A stretch of DNA of 64,000 bases from an uncultured Mediterranea sp. Its GTDB lineage: Bacteria > Bacteroidota > Bacteroidia > Bacteroidales > Bacteroidaceae. Both the position numbers and the translations under genes were made by a program. Location of the stretch: the NCBI GenBank assembly GCA_945831575.1, contig CAMACX010000010.1, positions 1 to 64,000 of the forward strand, in the 5' to 3' direction. Under the pieces are notes generated by a model, which was given only the letters and a program-made list of their open reading frames with translations, was not told the origin of the DNA and ran no database searches. This document shows positions 23,436-32,678 of this stretch, piece after piece (the stretch's first letter is position 1; every line of letters starts with the position of its first letter).

Positions 23436-24914
23436 TTAGAGGATGCTCTTCACGGTCTCCAGCATACCTCTTTCTTGAATGCTGTTCAGGAAGCCAGTGA
23501 CCATATCTGTCAGTCCAGGGATGGTGTTGAGGTCGCCGTGCTCGCCCCATATCAACTCTTTGGCAGCCAGTACGCCTTCAGCTACGCGACGTGTGTCGCC
23601 TGTAGCCCAGAGGTTCTTGAGCAGTTGCATGATTTCGGGAGCATCATTGGGTACGATTTCTGCGCCATCGGCACGTACACCACCTTTGTAATAGGTGATG
23701 ATGGCGGCCAGTCCCAGTACGAGGCCCTTAGGCAGTTCGCCTTTGCGTTCCAGATAGGTCTTCAGTCCAGGCAGATCGCGTGTCTGGAATTTGGGGAATG
23801 AGTTGAGCATGATGCTCGTCACCTGATGATCTACATAGGGGTTGTTGAAGCGTTCCAGAACATCGGCAGCAAACTTCTTCAGCTCTTCCATTGGCAGATT
23901 GAGTGTTTGCATCAGTTCGTCGAACTGCACCTTGTGGATGTATTTACCCACTACCGGGTGGTTGCAGGCATCGCGTACAATGTTGATACCGCTCAGGTAT
24001 GCTACCGGCGAAAGTACGGTGTGAGGACCATTGAGTAGAGTCACCTTGCGTTCGTGGTAGGGAGCTTCGCTCTTTACAAAGAGCACATTCAGGCCAGCCT
24101 TGTCCGCAGGAAATTCCGCAGCTAGCTGGCGCAGTGTCATGTTTTCTGCGGCTTCGATTACCCACAGGTGGAAGATTTCAGCCTGTACCACCAGGTTGTC
24201 AGCATAGCAGATTTTCTTCTGAATGTCGGCAATCTCCTTGCGGGGGAATCCCGGTACGATACGGTCAACCAGTGTAGCGCAGACATAGCAGTACTTGGTG
24301 AACCAAGTCTTGAACTTCTCGTAGTCTGCGCCCAGGTCCTCTTTCCACAGCTCGATGTATTGGTAGATGCACTCCTTCAGGTGGTGTCCGTTGAGGAAGA
24401 TCAGTTCGCAAGGCATGATGATGAGGCCTTTGTCTTTGTCACCCTTGAAGGTCTTGAAGCGACGGTAGAGCAACTGAGTGAGCTTGCCAGGGTAGGATGA
24501 GGCCGGTGCATCGCTGAGCTTGCAACTGGGGTCGAAGCAGATACCTGCCTCAGTCGTGTTAGAGATGACAAAGCGGATTTCCGGTTGGTCAGCTAGAGCC
24601 ATGAATGCGGAATTCTGGCTGTAGGGATTCAGCGCACGGCTAATACAGTCGATGCGGGTCAGACTGTTGACTGCTTCACCGTTGAGACGTCCCTGCAGGT
24701 TGACGTGATAGAGGCAGTCCTGCCCGTTGAGCCATTCTGCCATACCGCGTTCGATGGGCTGAACGACCACTACACTACCGTTAAAGTCGGTCTTTTGGTT
24801 CATGTTATACACAATCCAGTCAACGAATGCACGCAGGAAGTTACCTTCGCCGAACTGGATGATTCTCTCGGGAGCTACCGATTTGGGAGCTGTCAGTTTG
24901 TTTAATGCTTTCAT
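23436..24914 (-). CDS. uxaB: Tagaturonate reductase (mannitol dehydrogenase family)
   Basis: QFGEGNFLRAFVDWIVYNMNQ; ERKVTLLNGPHTVLSPVAYLSG; next to LacI regulator and uxaC. Confidence 0.92.
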   Translation of the reverse strand: MKALNKLTAPKSVAPERIIQFGEGNFLRAFVDWIVYNMNQKTDFNGSVVVVQPIERGMAEWLNGQDCLYHVNLQGRLNGEAVNSLTRIDCISRALNPYSQNSAFMALADQPEIRFVISNTTEAGICFDPSCKLSDAPASSYPGKLTQLLYRRFKTFKGDKDKGLIIMPCELIFLNGHHLKECIYQYIELWKEDLGADYEKFKTWFTKYCYVCATLVDRIVPGFPRKEIADIQKKICYADNLVVQAEIFHLWVIEAAENMTLRQLAAEFPADKAGLNVLFVKSEAPYHERKVTLLNGPHTVLSPVAYLSGINIVRDACNHPVVGKYIHKVQFDELMQTLNLPMEELKKFAADVLERFNNPYVDHQVTSIMLNSFPKFQTRDLPGLKTYLERKGELPKGLVLGLAAIITYYKGGVRADGAEIVPNDAPEIMQLLKNLWATGDTRRVAEGVLAAKELIWGEHGDLNTIPGLTDMVTGFLNSIQERGMLETVKSIL

Positions 24915-24925
24915 ACGAATGTAAG

Positions 24926-24973
24926 TTTTTAAGTTTTTAAGATTATGAGTTTTTAAGTTTATAAGATAATGGT
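24926..24973. repeat. Degenerate 8-bp tandem array (TTTTTAAG-type)
   Basis: tttttaag|tttttaag|attatgag|tttttaag|tttataag|ataatggt. Confidence 0.7.
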
Positions 24974-24980
24974 TTGTTTT

Positions 24981-26048
24981 CTAATCCTCCTTTTCAAAAT
25001 AGTAATCGATGTTTTCCTTCATTAGCAGGTCGATGGGCATGTAGCTGATGGTTGGTACGGCCAACTTGAACACTACGTGGTTACAGAGCGTCATGATGCC
25101 GCAATAGCCTTGCAGGCCTGGACGTTGTCCGATGAGGTAATCCACGGTACTCTGCTTGAGACACTCCACATTTTCAGGCAGGAGGTCGTATCCCACAATA
25201 CCTCTCATCTTCACTTCTGGATGTTGCCTCAGGTAGTTACCAACGGCATAAACGCGCGAGTTGAACACTGCCCCTAGGTGTACATCGGGATGCTTGGTGA
25301 AGAAGTCATCAAGCGTGCGCTCATTGTAATGATGGTCCTCTTTGTCGAGGATGATGTCGTGCAGAATCAACCGATTGTGGTTTTCTGCCAGATAGGCGGT
25401 AAACCCTTCGAGGCGTCGTTGCATCTGGATTTCCGCGGGACTATCCTTGCTTCCCGTAAGGAAGAATGCTAATTCATCTCCCTCACGATACTCCTTCATC
25501 AGCAGCTTGGCAGCCAGATAACCGCTCTGTTTTGAATCTTGTCCGATGTAGCTGATGGGGTGAGCCTTCAGAATATTGAAGTCGATGAAGAGATAAGGCG
25601 TACCCTGCTCATCAAGGTAATTGGTCAGTGTCAGGGTTGTTTCTCGAAAGTTGGGCGCGATGAGTACGGCATCCACTCTTTCAGTCATCATCTGCCGGCA
25701 GGCCTTCTTATATGATTCTTCGTCAGCATGCTTAAAGGTGCAGCACTCCACGCTGACGTTGTAGTCGCGCACCTCGTGTGCGGCCCGCTCTATGCCTTGA
25801 TGTACAGAGCTCCAGTAGTCACCCTCTTTTCCTTGGGGGATGATACAGACCATGCGGTAGTTCTTCTTCCCAGCCAGGGCGATGGCAAACTTGTTGGGTT
25901 GGTAGTGGATTTCATCGAGTACCTTCTGTACCCGCTGTCTGCTCTTCTCCGATACATCGCCTCGTTGGTGCAGCACGCGATCTACCGTACCCGCTGATAC
26001 CCCTGCTAAGCGGGCGATATCTTTGATGGTGAATTTCTTGGTGTCCAT
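24981..26048 (-). CDS. LacI-family transcriptional regulator
   Basis: FTIKDIARLAGVSAGTVDRVLHQRGDVSEKSRQRVQKVLDEIHYQPN HTH; periplasmic-binding-like domain. Confidence 0.92.
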   Translation of the reverse strand: MDTKKFTIKDIARLAGVSAGTVDRVLHQRGDVSEKSRQRVQKVLDEIHYQPNKFAIALAGKKNYRMVCIIPQGKEGDYWSSVHQGIERAAHEVRDYNVSVECCTFKHADEESYKKACRQMMTERVDAVLIAPNFRETTLTLTNYLDEQGTPYLFIDFNILKAHPISYIGQDSKQSGYLAAKLLMKEYREGDELAFFLTGSKDSPAEIQMQRRLEGFTAYLAENHNRLILHDIILDKEDHHYNERTLDDFFTKHPDVHLGAVFNSRVYAVGNYLRQHPEVKMRGIVGYDLLPENVECLKQSTVDYLIGQRPGLQGYCGIMTLCNHVVFKLAVPTISYMPIDLLMKENIDYYFEKED

Positions 26049-26139
26049 GATGTTATCTATCTTGTTTTCAGAGCTCCTCAAGGGGGCTTCCGGCCAGTTT
26101 TACTGTCTGTTTGCACTAAAATACTTTAAATTTTCGCTG

Positions 26140-26147
26140 CAAAGATA
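26140..26147 (-). promoter_or_regulatory. -7 element (TATCTTTG on - strand) for lacI-type gene
   Basis: caaagata on + strand in the divergent region. Confidence 0.5.
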
Positions 26148-26178
26148 CGAATTATTTTTTTATTCCAAGTAAAATATC

Positions 26179-26186
26179 TACTTTTG
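26179..26186 (+). promoter_or_regulatory. -7 element (TACTTTTG) for uxaC
   Basis: TAnnTTTG match; ~120 bp leader before the likely ATG at 26306. Confidence 0.5.
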
Positions 26187-26305
26187 TGTTCGATAACGGG
26201 TTAATAAAACTAAAACTAAAATTACTTCTATCTATTTTATACTCAGTATTATATATAATAATGTATGCAAAAGTAAAACAAATAAACACTTTAATAGATA
26301 ACAGA

Positions 26306-27712
26306 ATGAAAAACTTTATGGATGAAAACTTCCTGCTGCAGACGGAGACTGCACAGAAGTTGTATCATGAACATGCGGCCAAGATGCCGATTATTGACTA
26401 TCACTGTCACCTGATTCCTCAGATGGTGGCTGACGACTACCAGTTCCGCTCGCTTACTGAGATTTGGCTGGGTGGTGACCATTACAAATGGCGTGCAATG
26501 CGTACCAATGGTGTCGATGAGCGATACTGTACCGGTAAGGACACTACCGACTGGGAGAAGTTTGAGAAGTGGGCAGAGACTGTGCCTTACACATTCCGTA
26601 ATCCCCTCTACCATTGGACTCACCTGGAGCTGAAGACGGCCTTTGGTATCGACAAGATTCTGAATCCCAAGACAGCCCGCGAGATTTACGATGAATGCAA
26701 TGAGAAGCTGAAGCAGCCCGAGTATTCAGCTCGCGGTATGATGCGCCGTTATCATGTGGAGACTGTTTGCACCACGGATGATCCCGTAGATAGTCTTGAG
26801 TATCACATCAAGACTCGTGAGAGCGGTTTTGAGGTTAAGATGCTTCCCACGTGGCGTCCCGACAAGGCGATGGCTGTAGAGGTACCTGCTGAATTCCGCG
26901 CTTACATGGAGAAGCTGGCAGAGGTGAGTGGGGTGGCTATCAGTAGTTTTGATGACATGGTGACCGCTTTGCGCAAACGCCATGACTTCTTTGCTGCTCA
27001 GGGTTGCCGTCTCTCCGACCATGGCATTGAGGAATTCTATGCTGAGGACTATACCGATGCCGAGGTGAAGGCCATATTCAATAAGGTATATGGTGGAGCC
27101 ACGTTGAGCCAGGAGGAGATTCTTAAATTCAAGTCGGCTATGCTCGTACTTTTTGCCGAGATGGATTGGGAGAAAGGTTGGGCACAGCAGTACCACTACG
27201 GAGCCATCCGCAACAACAACAGCAAGATGTTCAAGCTGTTGGGTCCCGACACCGGTTTTGACTCCATCGGTGAGTTCAACACGGCCAAGAAGATGGCTAA
27301 GTTCCTTGACAAGATGAACAGCATGGGTAAGCTTACCAAGACTATCCTTTATAACCTTAACCCCTGTGCTAACGAAGTGATTGCTACCATGTTGGGTAAC
27401 TTCCAGGATGGCAGCATTGCTGGTAAGATACAGTTTGGTTCGGGCTGGTGGTTCCTTGACCAGAAGGATGGTATGGAGAAGCAGATGAATGCTCTCTCCG
27501 TGCTTGGCCTGTTGAGCCGCTTCGTAGGTATGCTGACTGATAGTCGTTCTTTCCTGAGCTATCCGCGTCATGAATACTTCCGTCGCACCCTCTGCAATCT
27601 GGTGGGTCGTGATGTGGAGAACGGCGAGATTCCCTATAGCGAGATTGACCGCGTCAATCAGATGATTGAGGATATCTGCTACAACAACGCCAAGAATTAC
27701 TTCCAGTTCTGA
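26306..27712 (+). CDS. uxaC: Glucuronate/galacturonate isomerase
   Basis: MKNFMDENFLLQTETAQKLYHEHAAKMPIIDYHCHLIPQMVADDYQFRSLTEIWLGGDHYKWRAMR is canonical UxaC; the longer ORF start at 26186 overlaps the -7 element. Confidence 0.96.
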   Translation: MKNFMDENFLLQTETAQKLYHEHAAKMPIIDYHCHLIPQMVADDYQFRSLTEIWLGGDHYKWRAMRTNGVDERYCTGKDTTDWEKFEKWAETVPYTFRNPLYHWTHLELKTAFGIDKILNPKTAREIYDECNEKLKQPEYSARGMMRRYHVETVCTTDDPVDSLEYHIKTRESGFEVKMLPTWRPDKAMAVEVPAEFRAYMEKLAEVSGVAISSFDDMVTALRKRHDFFAAQGCRLSDHGIEEFYAEDYTDAEVKAIFNKVYGGATLSQEEILKFKSAMLVLFAEMDWEKGWAQQYHYGAIRNNNSKMFKLLGPDTGFDSIGEFNTAKKMAKFLDKMNSMGKLTKTILYNLNPCANEVIATMLGNFQDGSIAGKIQFGSGWWFLDQKDGMEKQMNALSVLGLLSRFVGMLTDSRSFLSYPRHEYFRRTLCNLVGRDVENGEIPYSEIDRVNQMIEDICYNNAKNYFQF

Positions 27713-27732
27713 TTTTTGTGCAGCTGAAAAAG

Positions 27733-27769
27733 AAAAGGGTGTATCAAACGCTTTTTGATACACCCTTTT
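27733..27769 (+). terminator. Terminator after uxaC
   Basis: aaaagggtgtatcaaa-cgctt-tttgatacaccctttt near-perfect hairpin. Confidence 0.85.
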
Positions 27770-27920
27770 AGCTTTTTGAGGCGATACTGTCTATCTGTCG
27801 CAGACGGCGCAATATCTGTTAACCTTAAATCTAATACTATGAAAAACACGTAGCAAAGATAGGATGATATTTCCAGTAATCAAAAGCCTATGCGTGTTTT
27901 TCGTTATTTTATATACAAAT

Positions 27921-28670
27921 TTAATATTCTGTATGACTCTCTAACCATTTTTCGGCCATTTGCAGGGTCTCTATCTTGCCTACATCAAAGAAATTCATCT
28001 GTTCCGGTTGATAGGCCTGGATTTGGGCTTCGTGACAGGTCGATATGTAGAAAGGGGTTATGGAGAACTTTCCTGTCCAAGGCTCTTGTCCCATCCAGCG
28101 GTAGAGGGTAGGGGAGATGACATGTATGCCGTTGAAGGCCAGTGGTGTATAGTGATGGGTGTCGAGGCTCAGGCCGGCAGGGAGTACCTCACCTGTGCTC
28201 TGATTGATCCATCCTTGTAGGCGGTTCGCTTTATCGAAGAGCAGGTAGCGTGAGGTCGTGCGCTGACTGACCAGAAGTGTGGCATCCGCTTTGCTTTTCA
28301 AGTGGTGACGATAGAGTGCGGCGAGGTCTATGTCTGCAATGATGTCCGCGTTGTGCACCAAGAAGGGCTCTTCGCCGTCCAGGAGCGGCTTGGCCTTAAG
28401 GATGCCTCCCCCCGTGTCGAGCAGTTGGTCACGCTCATCGCTGATGTGGATGCGGAGACCAAAGGAGTGCTTGGCTTGCAGGAAGTCAATAATCTGCTGT
28501 CCAAAGTGGTGGATATTGACAGTAATCTCATCAAAGCCGGCCTTCTTGAGTCGCAGGATGACCCGCTCCAGCATGGGTATGCCACCTACAGGCACCAGTG
28601 CTTTCGGCTGCTGGTCGGTCAATGGACGGAGCCGTGTACCCAATCCGGCTGCAAATACCAATGCTTTCAT
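27921..28670 (-). CDS. MurU-like sugar-1-phosphate nucleotidyltransferase
   Basis: MKALVFAAGLGTRLRPLTDQQPKALVPVGGIPMLERVILRLKKAGFDEI; abuts kinase-like gene. Confidence 0.88.
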   Translation of the reverse strand: MKALVFAAGLGTRLRPLTDQQPKALVPVGGIPMLERVILRLKKAGFDEITVNIHHFGQQIIDFLQAKHSFGLRIHISDERDQLLDTGGGILKAKPLLDGEEPFLVHNADIIADIDLAALYRHHLKSKADATLLVSQRTTSRYLLFDKANRLQGWINQSTGEVLPAGLSLDTHHYTPLAFNGIHVISPTLYRWMGQEPWTGKFSITPFYISTCHEAQIQAYQPEQMNFFDVGKIETLQMAEKWLESHTEY

Positions 28671-30101
28671 CTAATTTCTGGCTTTAAAGGTCTGTTCGAT
28701 GTTCTGCTCGCGGTGCGTCAGGTTCACTTGTACGCCAAACGCTTTGTTAAGGTGCTCAGCGAGATGCTGGGCGCAATAGACGCTGCGGTGCTGCCCGCCC
28801 GTACATCCGAAGCATACTGACAGGTTGGTGAAGCCTCGCTCCATGTAGCGCTTCACACTGGCATCCACCAGCGCATAGACATGCTCAAGGAAAGTGGTGA
28901 TTTCTCCATCATCCTCCAGAAACTTGATGACCGGCTCGTCCAGTCCTGTGAAAGGTTTGTAGCGTTCATACTTTCCCGGATTGTTCACTGCGCGGCAGTC
29001 GAATACGAATCCTCCACCGTTGCCGCTCGGGTCATCGGGAATGCCTTTCTTATAGGCAAAGCTCATTACCTTCACTACCAACCGCCGCTTCTGCAGTTCA
29101 TCGGTGAATTGCTTCATCTCCGTGAGTTCTCTCAACACTTGGCAGAGGTAAGGGTACTCCGGATAAGGATTCTGGAGTAGCTGGCGCAGGTTCTCGATAG
29201 CGAAGGGTACGCTCTGTATGAAGTGAGGTTTCTTCTCGAAGTAGCCCCGGAATCCGTAGGCACCCAGCACCTGCATGGTGCGGAAGAGTACGAAGTGGCG
29301 CAGTTGGGCATAGAAGTAAGCCTCATCTACGGGTTGGTATTTGCGCAATGCATTGATATACTCCTTCAGCAACTCCTCGCGCAAGCTCTGCGGGTAGTTG
29401 GCCTTCGCTTGCCAGAGAAAGGAGGCCACGTCGTAATAGACCGGTCCCTTGCGTCCGCCCTGAAAGTCGATGAGCCAAGGTTCGCCCTCCTTGATCATCA
29501 CGTTGCGGCTCTGGAAGTCGCGGTACATGAAGGTGGCCGATGAACTACGCAGCAGTACGTCAGCCATCTTCTGGAAGTCGTCCTCCAGCCGGTCCTCTTG
29601 GAATGGAAGCCCGGTTGCTTTCAGGAAGCAATACTTAAAGTAGTTCAAGTCCCAGAGGATGCTCCGGCTGTTGAACTCCGCTTGTGGGAAGCAGACTCCG
29701 AAGTCCATGCCGTCAGCCCCGGCAAACTGTATGGCGGGCAACAGGCGCATTGTCTTGCGCAGTAGCTGCTTTTCCTCCTCATCGAATACACTCGTCTTGC
29801 GTCCTTTCTCGATGGCATTGAAGAGGAGCGTGTCACCCAGGTCCTCTTGTAGATAATAGAGGTCGTTGTCCGACTGGATGAGCACTTCGGGTACTGGAAG
29901 CTGCTTGCTTCGAAAGTGGTGCGCCATATAGAGGAAGGCGCGGTTCTCCTCCACTGACTCACCGCTCACGCCAATCAGTGTCGGCTGGCCGTGCAGGCGG
30001 AAGTAGCGTCGGTTAGATCCCGATGCAGGCATCTCATCAATTGATTCCGGTTCGTGTCCGGTAAAGGTTATGTATAGTTTCCTCAGTTCTTCAGTAATCA
30101 T
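28671..30101 (-). CDS. AmgK-like sugar phosphotransferase fused to RapZ C-terminal domain
   Basis: APH-fold motifs FMYRDFQSRNVMIKEGEPWLIDFQGGRKGPVYYDVASFLW; C-terminal FDCRAVNNPGKYERYKPFTGLDEPVIKFLE...VCFGCTGGQHRSVYCAQHLAEHL. Confidence 0.9.
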   Translation of the reverse strand: MITEELRKLYITFTGHEPESIDEMPASGSNRRYFRLHGQPTLIGVSGESVEENRAFLYMAHHFRSKQLPVPEVLIQSDNDLYYLQEDLGDTLLFNAIEKGRKTSVFDEEEKQLLRKTMRLLPAIQFAGADGMDFGVCFPQAEFNSRSILWDLNYFKYCFLKATGLPFQEDRLEDDFQKMADVLLRSSSATFMYRDFQSRNVMIKEGEPWLIDFQGGRKGPVYYDVASFLWQAKANYPQSLREELLKEYINALRKYQPVDEAYFYAQLRHFVLFRTMQVLGAYGFRGYFEKKPHFIQSVPFAIENLRQLLQNPYPEYPYLCQVLRELTEMKQFTDELQKRRLVVKVMSFAYKKGIPDDPSGNGGGFVFDCRAVNNPGKYERYKPFTGLDEPVIKFLEDDGEITTFLEHVYALVDASVKRYMERGFTNLSVCFGCTGGQHRSVYCAQHLAEHLNKAFGVQVNLTHREQNIEQTFKARN

Positions 30102-31030
30102 AATTCTTCGATTTCTTGAGTAGATAGTCCTGTAATTTGAGCGATAAGGTTAAGTTCAATCCCTGCAGTTCTCATCTTGCGTGCATTCTCCTTCTTCTCT
30201 TCGGCTCTTCCTTCGGCTCTTCCTTCGGCTCTTCCTTCAGCACGTCCTTCAGCACGTCCTTCAGCACGTCCTTCTTCCCGTCCTTCGGCTCTTCCTTCAG
30301 CACGTTCTGTGTTGATGTTGTCGCGCAGAATGACCACATTATCCAGATGGCGGTAGTAAGCATCCAGCTCAGCCTTGGTCAAGCGGTCTAATTTGAGTCG
30401 TTCACGAGCCTCGGGTAATCCAGGTGCATTGGCCTCATCAGGTATTTCGCCGGTATTGAGGAAGTAGATCCATTGGTCGATGGGAACTATCGACCACTTA
30501 TTGAAGTCGTTCACGCGCAGGATGAAGTATTCCGGATAGAGCTGGCTGACGGTATTCACGTTGAAGGTCTGTCTCTGGAACGGTGTAAGATTGAGCAACT
30601 CGTTGTTGTGGAGTCCGCGAAACTCGGTTTTGCCGTGATAGACATAGTCGCTACCGCTGCCTAGGGCAAAATATACAATATTTATACTATATACTTTGCG
30701 CACCTTCTCGTAGCCCTCACCACGATTGATGTACTCCGTCACCAGTTTCGAGGTGCCGAACAGCATGCGCTGGAAGTAGGCGTACTCGTTGTTGTTCTGT
30801 ATCTCAAACAGGATGAGCCGGCCTTGGCTGTCCTCTGCCAGCAGATCTACCCGGTTGTACTTATCATACTCGCTCTCCTGGTTGCTTTCGCTTTCGAGCA
30901 GTTTCACGATGGTAATCGGTTCATTGAGCAGCGTGGTCATCAGACCTTCAAGCACAGCAAAGTTGGCCTTGTTGCGGAGTAGCCGCTTCATGGCCCAGTC
31001 AAAACGGATATATTTGTTACTCACTTCCAT
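30098..31030 (-). CDS. Rpn/PD-(D/E)XK nuclease family transposase-like protein
   Basis: VSNKYIRFDWAMKRLLRNKANFAVLEGLMTTLL...EYDKYNRVDLLAEDSQGRLILFEIQNNNEYAYFQRMLFGTSKLV; EGRAEGRAEGR coiled tail. Confidence 0.92.
   Translation of the reverse strand: MEVSNKYIRFDWAMKRLLRNKANFAVLEGLMTTLLNEPITIVKLLESESNQESEYDKYNRVDLLAEDSQGRLILFEIQNNNEYAYFQRMLFGTSKLVTEYINRGEGYEKVRKVYSINIVYFALGSGSDYVYHGKTEFRGLHNNELLNLTPFQRQTFNVNTVSQLYPEYFILRVNDFNKWSIVPIDQWIYFLNTGEIPDEANAPGLPEARERLKLDRLTKAELDAYYRHLDNVVILRDNINTERAEGRAEGREEGRAEGRAEGRAEGRAEGRAEGRAEEKKENARKMRTAGIELNLIAQITGLSTQEIEEL
30201..30308 (-). repeat. Nine-unit 12-bp intragenic tandem repeat (EGRA-type tetrapeptide)
   Basis: TCGGCTCTTCCT x3, TCAGCACGTCCT x3, TCTTCCCGTCCT, TCGGCTCTTCCT, TCAGCACGTTCT read on + strand. 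Confidence 0.95.
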
Positions 31031-31259
31031 GGCTTCATTCTATTCTGTTGATTTATGGAGGCAAAAATAGCATTATCTTATGAGATGCACAAGGAATCTC
31101 GGGATTTTCTGTAATTTTTGCGGACACTTATCATTTTATTGTTATCACTTGAAACCTCCTTTTACTGCGGTTTGCCGGCCGAAATCAGGCCTCTTGACCT
31201 TGGAAATGGGGCATTAATGAGAAATAACAGTCTATGATTCTTCTTTTTTTTGAAAAAAG

Positions 31260-31292
31260 TTTGGATGATTAAAACAAAACAGTATATCTTTG
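31260..31292 (+). promoter_or_regulatory. Bacteroidota promoter TTTG-21 bp-TATCTTTG
   Basis: TTTG 31260-31263, TATCTTTG 31285-31292, upstream of the ATG at 31316. Confidence 0.6.
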
Positions 31293-31315
31293 TGGAAATC
31301 TTTAATCTTTAAAAA

Positions 31316-32254
31316 ATGAAAATACTTAATTCCAAAACCGTTGCCTTACTGGCAACACTACTTGTTTCGTTCTCCTTCTTCTCGTGTGTCAACCAGATCC
31401 AAGATGATAGTGGGACAGACGCAGACGAAAAAGTGACTGTCAACATTTCATTCTCTGGCTTCAATTTCTCCTATGATGAAGATGATGTGACCACCCGTGC
31501 TGACCAGACAGCTGCTGATGCCCAAGTTAACCGCATTGCCCTCGCTGTGCTGGATAAGGATGGGACGATTGTCTTTAGTTCGAAAAAGAATGCAACGGTT
31601 GACACCGAAGATTTCGACAAGATTTCCTGTGAGCTGCTCCTTGGTGACTACACCTTTGTGGCTGTAGCTCACAAGGCCAGTGCGGACACCGAAGAGGCTG
31701 CTGACATCACCTCTTCCACAGTAGCCACCATCACCAGTTCCAAGGTGCTCAAGACTTTTGCAGCCGTGCAGCCTGTCACCATTGTGCGGGGAAACAATAC
31801 GGTCAACCTGGCTTTCGGTAAGCGCATCACTTCCACCTTCCAGCTTTATACTACCGATGAAACCCCGGCCGAGGTTGCCTCGTGTGAGATTACCCTGAAG
31901 CCAGCCGGGTCAACGACCACGACTGCGGCCTATAAGTTTGACCCTTCCACGGGACTTACGTCCGATTCTTATCAGAACAAGGTAGAGTTCCTGCGCAGCA
32001 ACTCTGAGACGGGTACTTTCCAGAACATGGCTCTCAATGTACATTGCTTCCTCAAAGAGAATCCACAGACGATTACAGTTGCAGTTGTTATGAAGGATGC
32101 TTCAGGCAATGAGGTGAAGAGTTACACGTTCAATGATGTATCCATGGCTCCTCACCGCACCACGCGTGCGGCGGGTAAGTTCTTTCACGCCTCAGCTGGT
32201 GGCTCCTTTACTTTTGACAACTCAGATGACACCACGCTCGATGTCCCTTTCTGA
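31316..32254 (+). CDS. FimB/Mfa2-like (fimbrillin-related) lipoprotein
   Basis: Lipobox SFSFFSC; INRIALAVLDKDGTIVFSSK-type region; T/S-rich beta protein. Confidence 0.6.
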   Translation: MKILNSKTVALLATLLVSFSFFSCVNQIQDDSGTDADEKVTVNISFSGFNFSYDEDDVTTRADQTAADAQVNRIALAVLDKDGTIVFSSKKNATVDTEDFDKISCELLLGDYTFVAVAHKASADTEEAADITSSTVATITSSKVLKTFAAVQPVTIVRGNNTVNLAFGKRITSTFQLYTTDETPAEVASCEITLKPAGSTTTTAAYKFDPSTGLTSDSYQNKVEFLRSNSETGTFQNMALNVHCFLKENPQTITVAVVMKDASGNEVKSYTFNDVSMAPHRTTRAAGKFFHASAGGSFTFDNSDDTTLDVPF

Positions 32255-32268
32255 TTAACTGATTAAGG

Positions 32269-32315
32269 TCCTCCCTCCCTCTCCTTCTAACAGCAGGGTG
32301 AGGGAGGATTTTTTT
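32269..32315 (+). terminator. Terminator after FimB/Mfa2-like gene
   Basis: tcctccctc...gagggagga followed by ttttttt. Confidence 0.75.
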
Positions 32316-32416
32316 GTTCTTTCCGTAGTGGTCTATGTTCTTTCCTTGGGGCACCACCCTGTCTGTAGACCAACGTTCATTATTCTATGGTTTATGCGCA
32401 TGGTTTCCTTCTCAAC

Positions 32417-32560
32417 TCATTTTAGATGTAGCGTTTTCCATCCATCTGCCCATGTTATTGCGAAGAAACCGTCGGTGTCTGGCTCTTTCCGTTGCTCACC
32501 ACGGACTCTTTAGCAACATTATCTATAATATAATTGCCGAGTTCGCCCAATATAGTCGAT
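32417..32560 (-). pseudogene. Frameshifted relic of a caspase-family C-terminus, paralogous to the end of the 32679-34976 gene
   Basis: Minus-strand translation ..STILGELGNYIIDNVAKESVVSNGKSQTPTVSS / (frameshift) / AITWADGWKTLHLK* versus intact NLDELSSYVITNVKQQSIVVNGKSQTPTLSTSISLTDGWKELKLK*; shared 21-mer ggtgtctggctctttccgttg. Confidence 0.82.
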
Positions 32561-32678
32561 ATACTTGCGATAATGTGAGGCGTAAACTACCAAAGTAGGC
32601 ATCCCGATAATACTATTAGCGTAGTTAGCGCCTACACATGGTTTAAAGAAACGTTTGCTCATTATAAAAGCAAGTATG

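Noticed and set aside
30201-30308. Possible CRISPR-like or regulatory repeat
   Set aside because: Units are contiguous, 12 bp, in frame within the rpn gene, with no spacers
30098-31030. Active transposon
   Set aside because: Rpn/PD-(D/E)XK proteins are annotated as transposase-like, but no terminal inverted repeats or target duplications were seen
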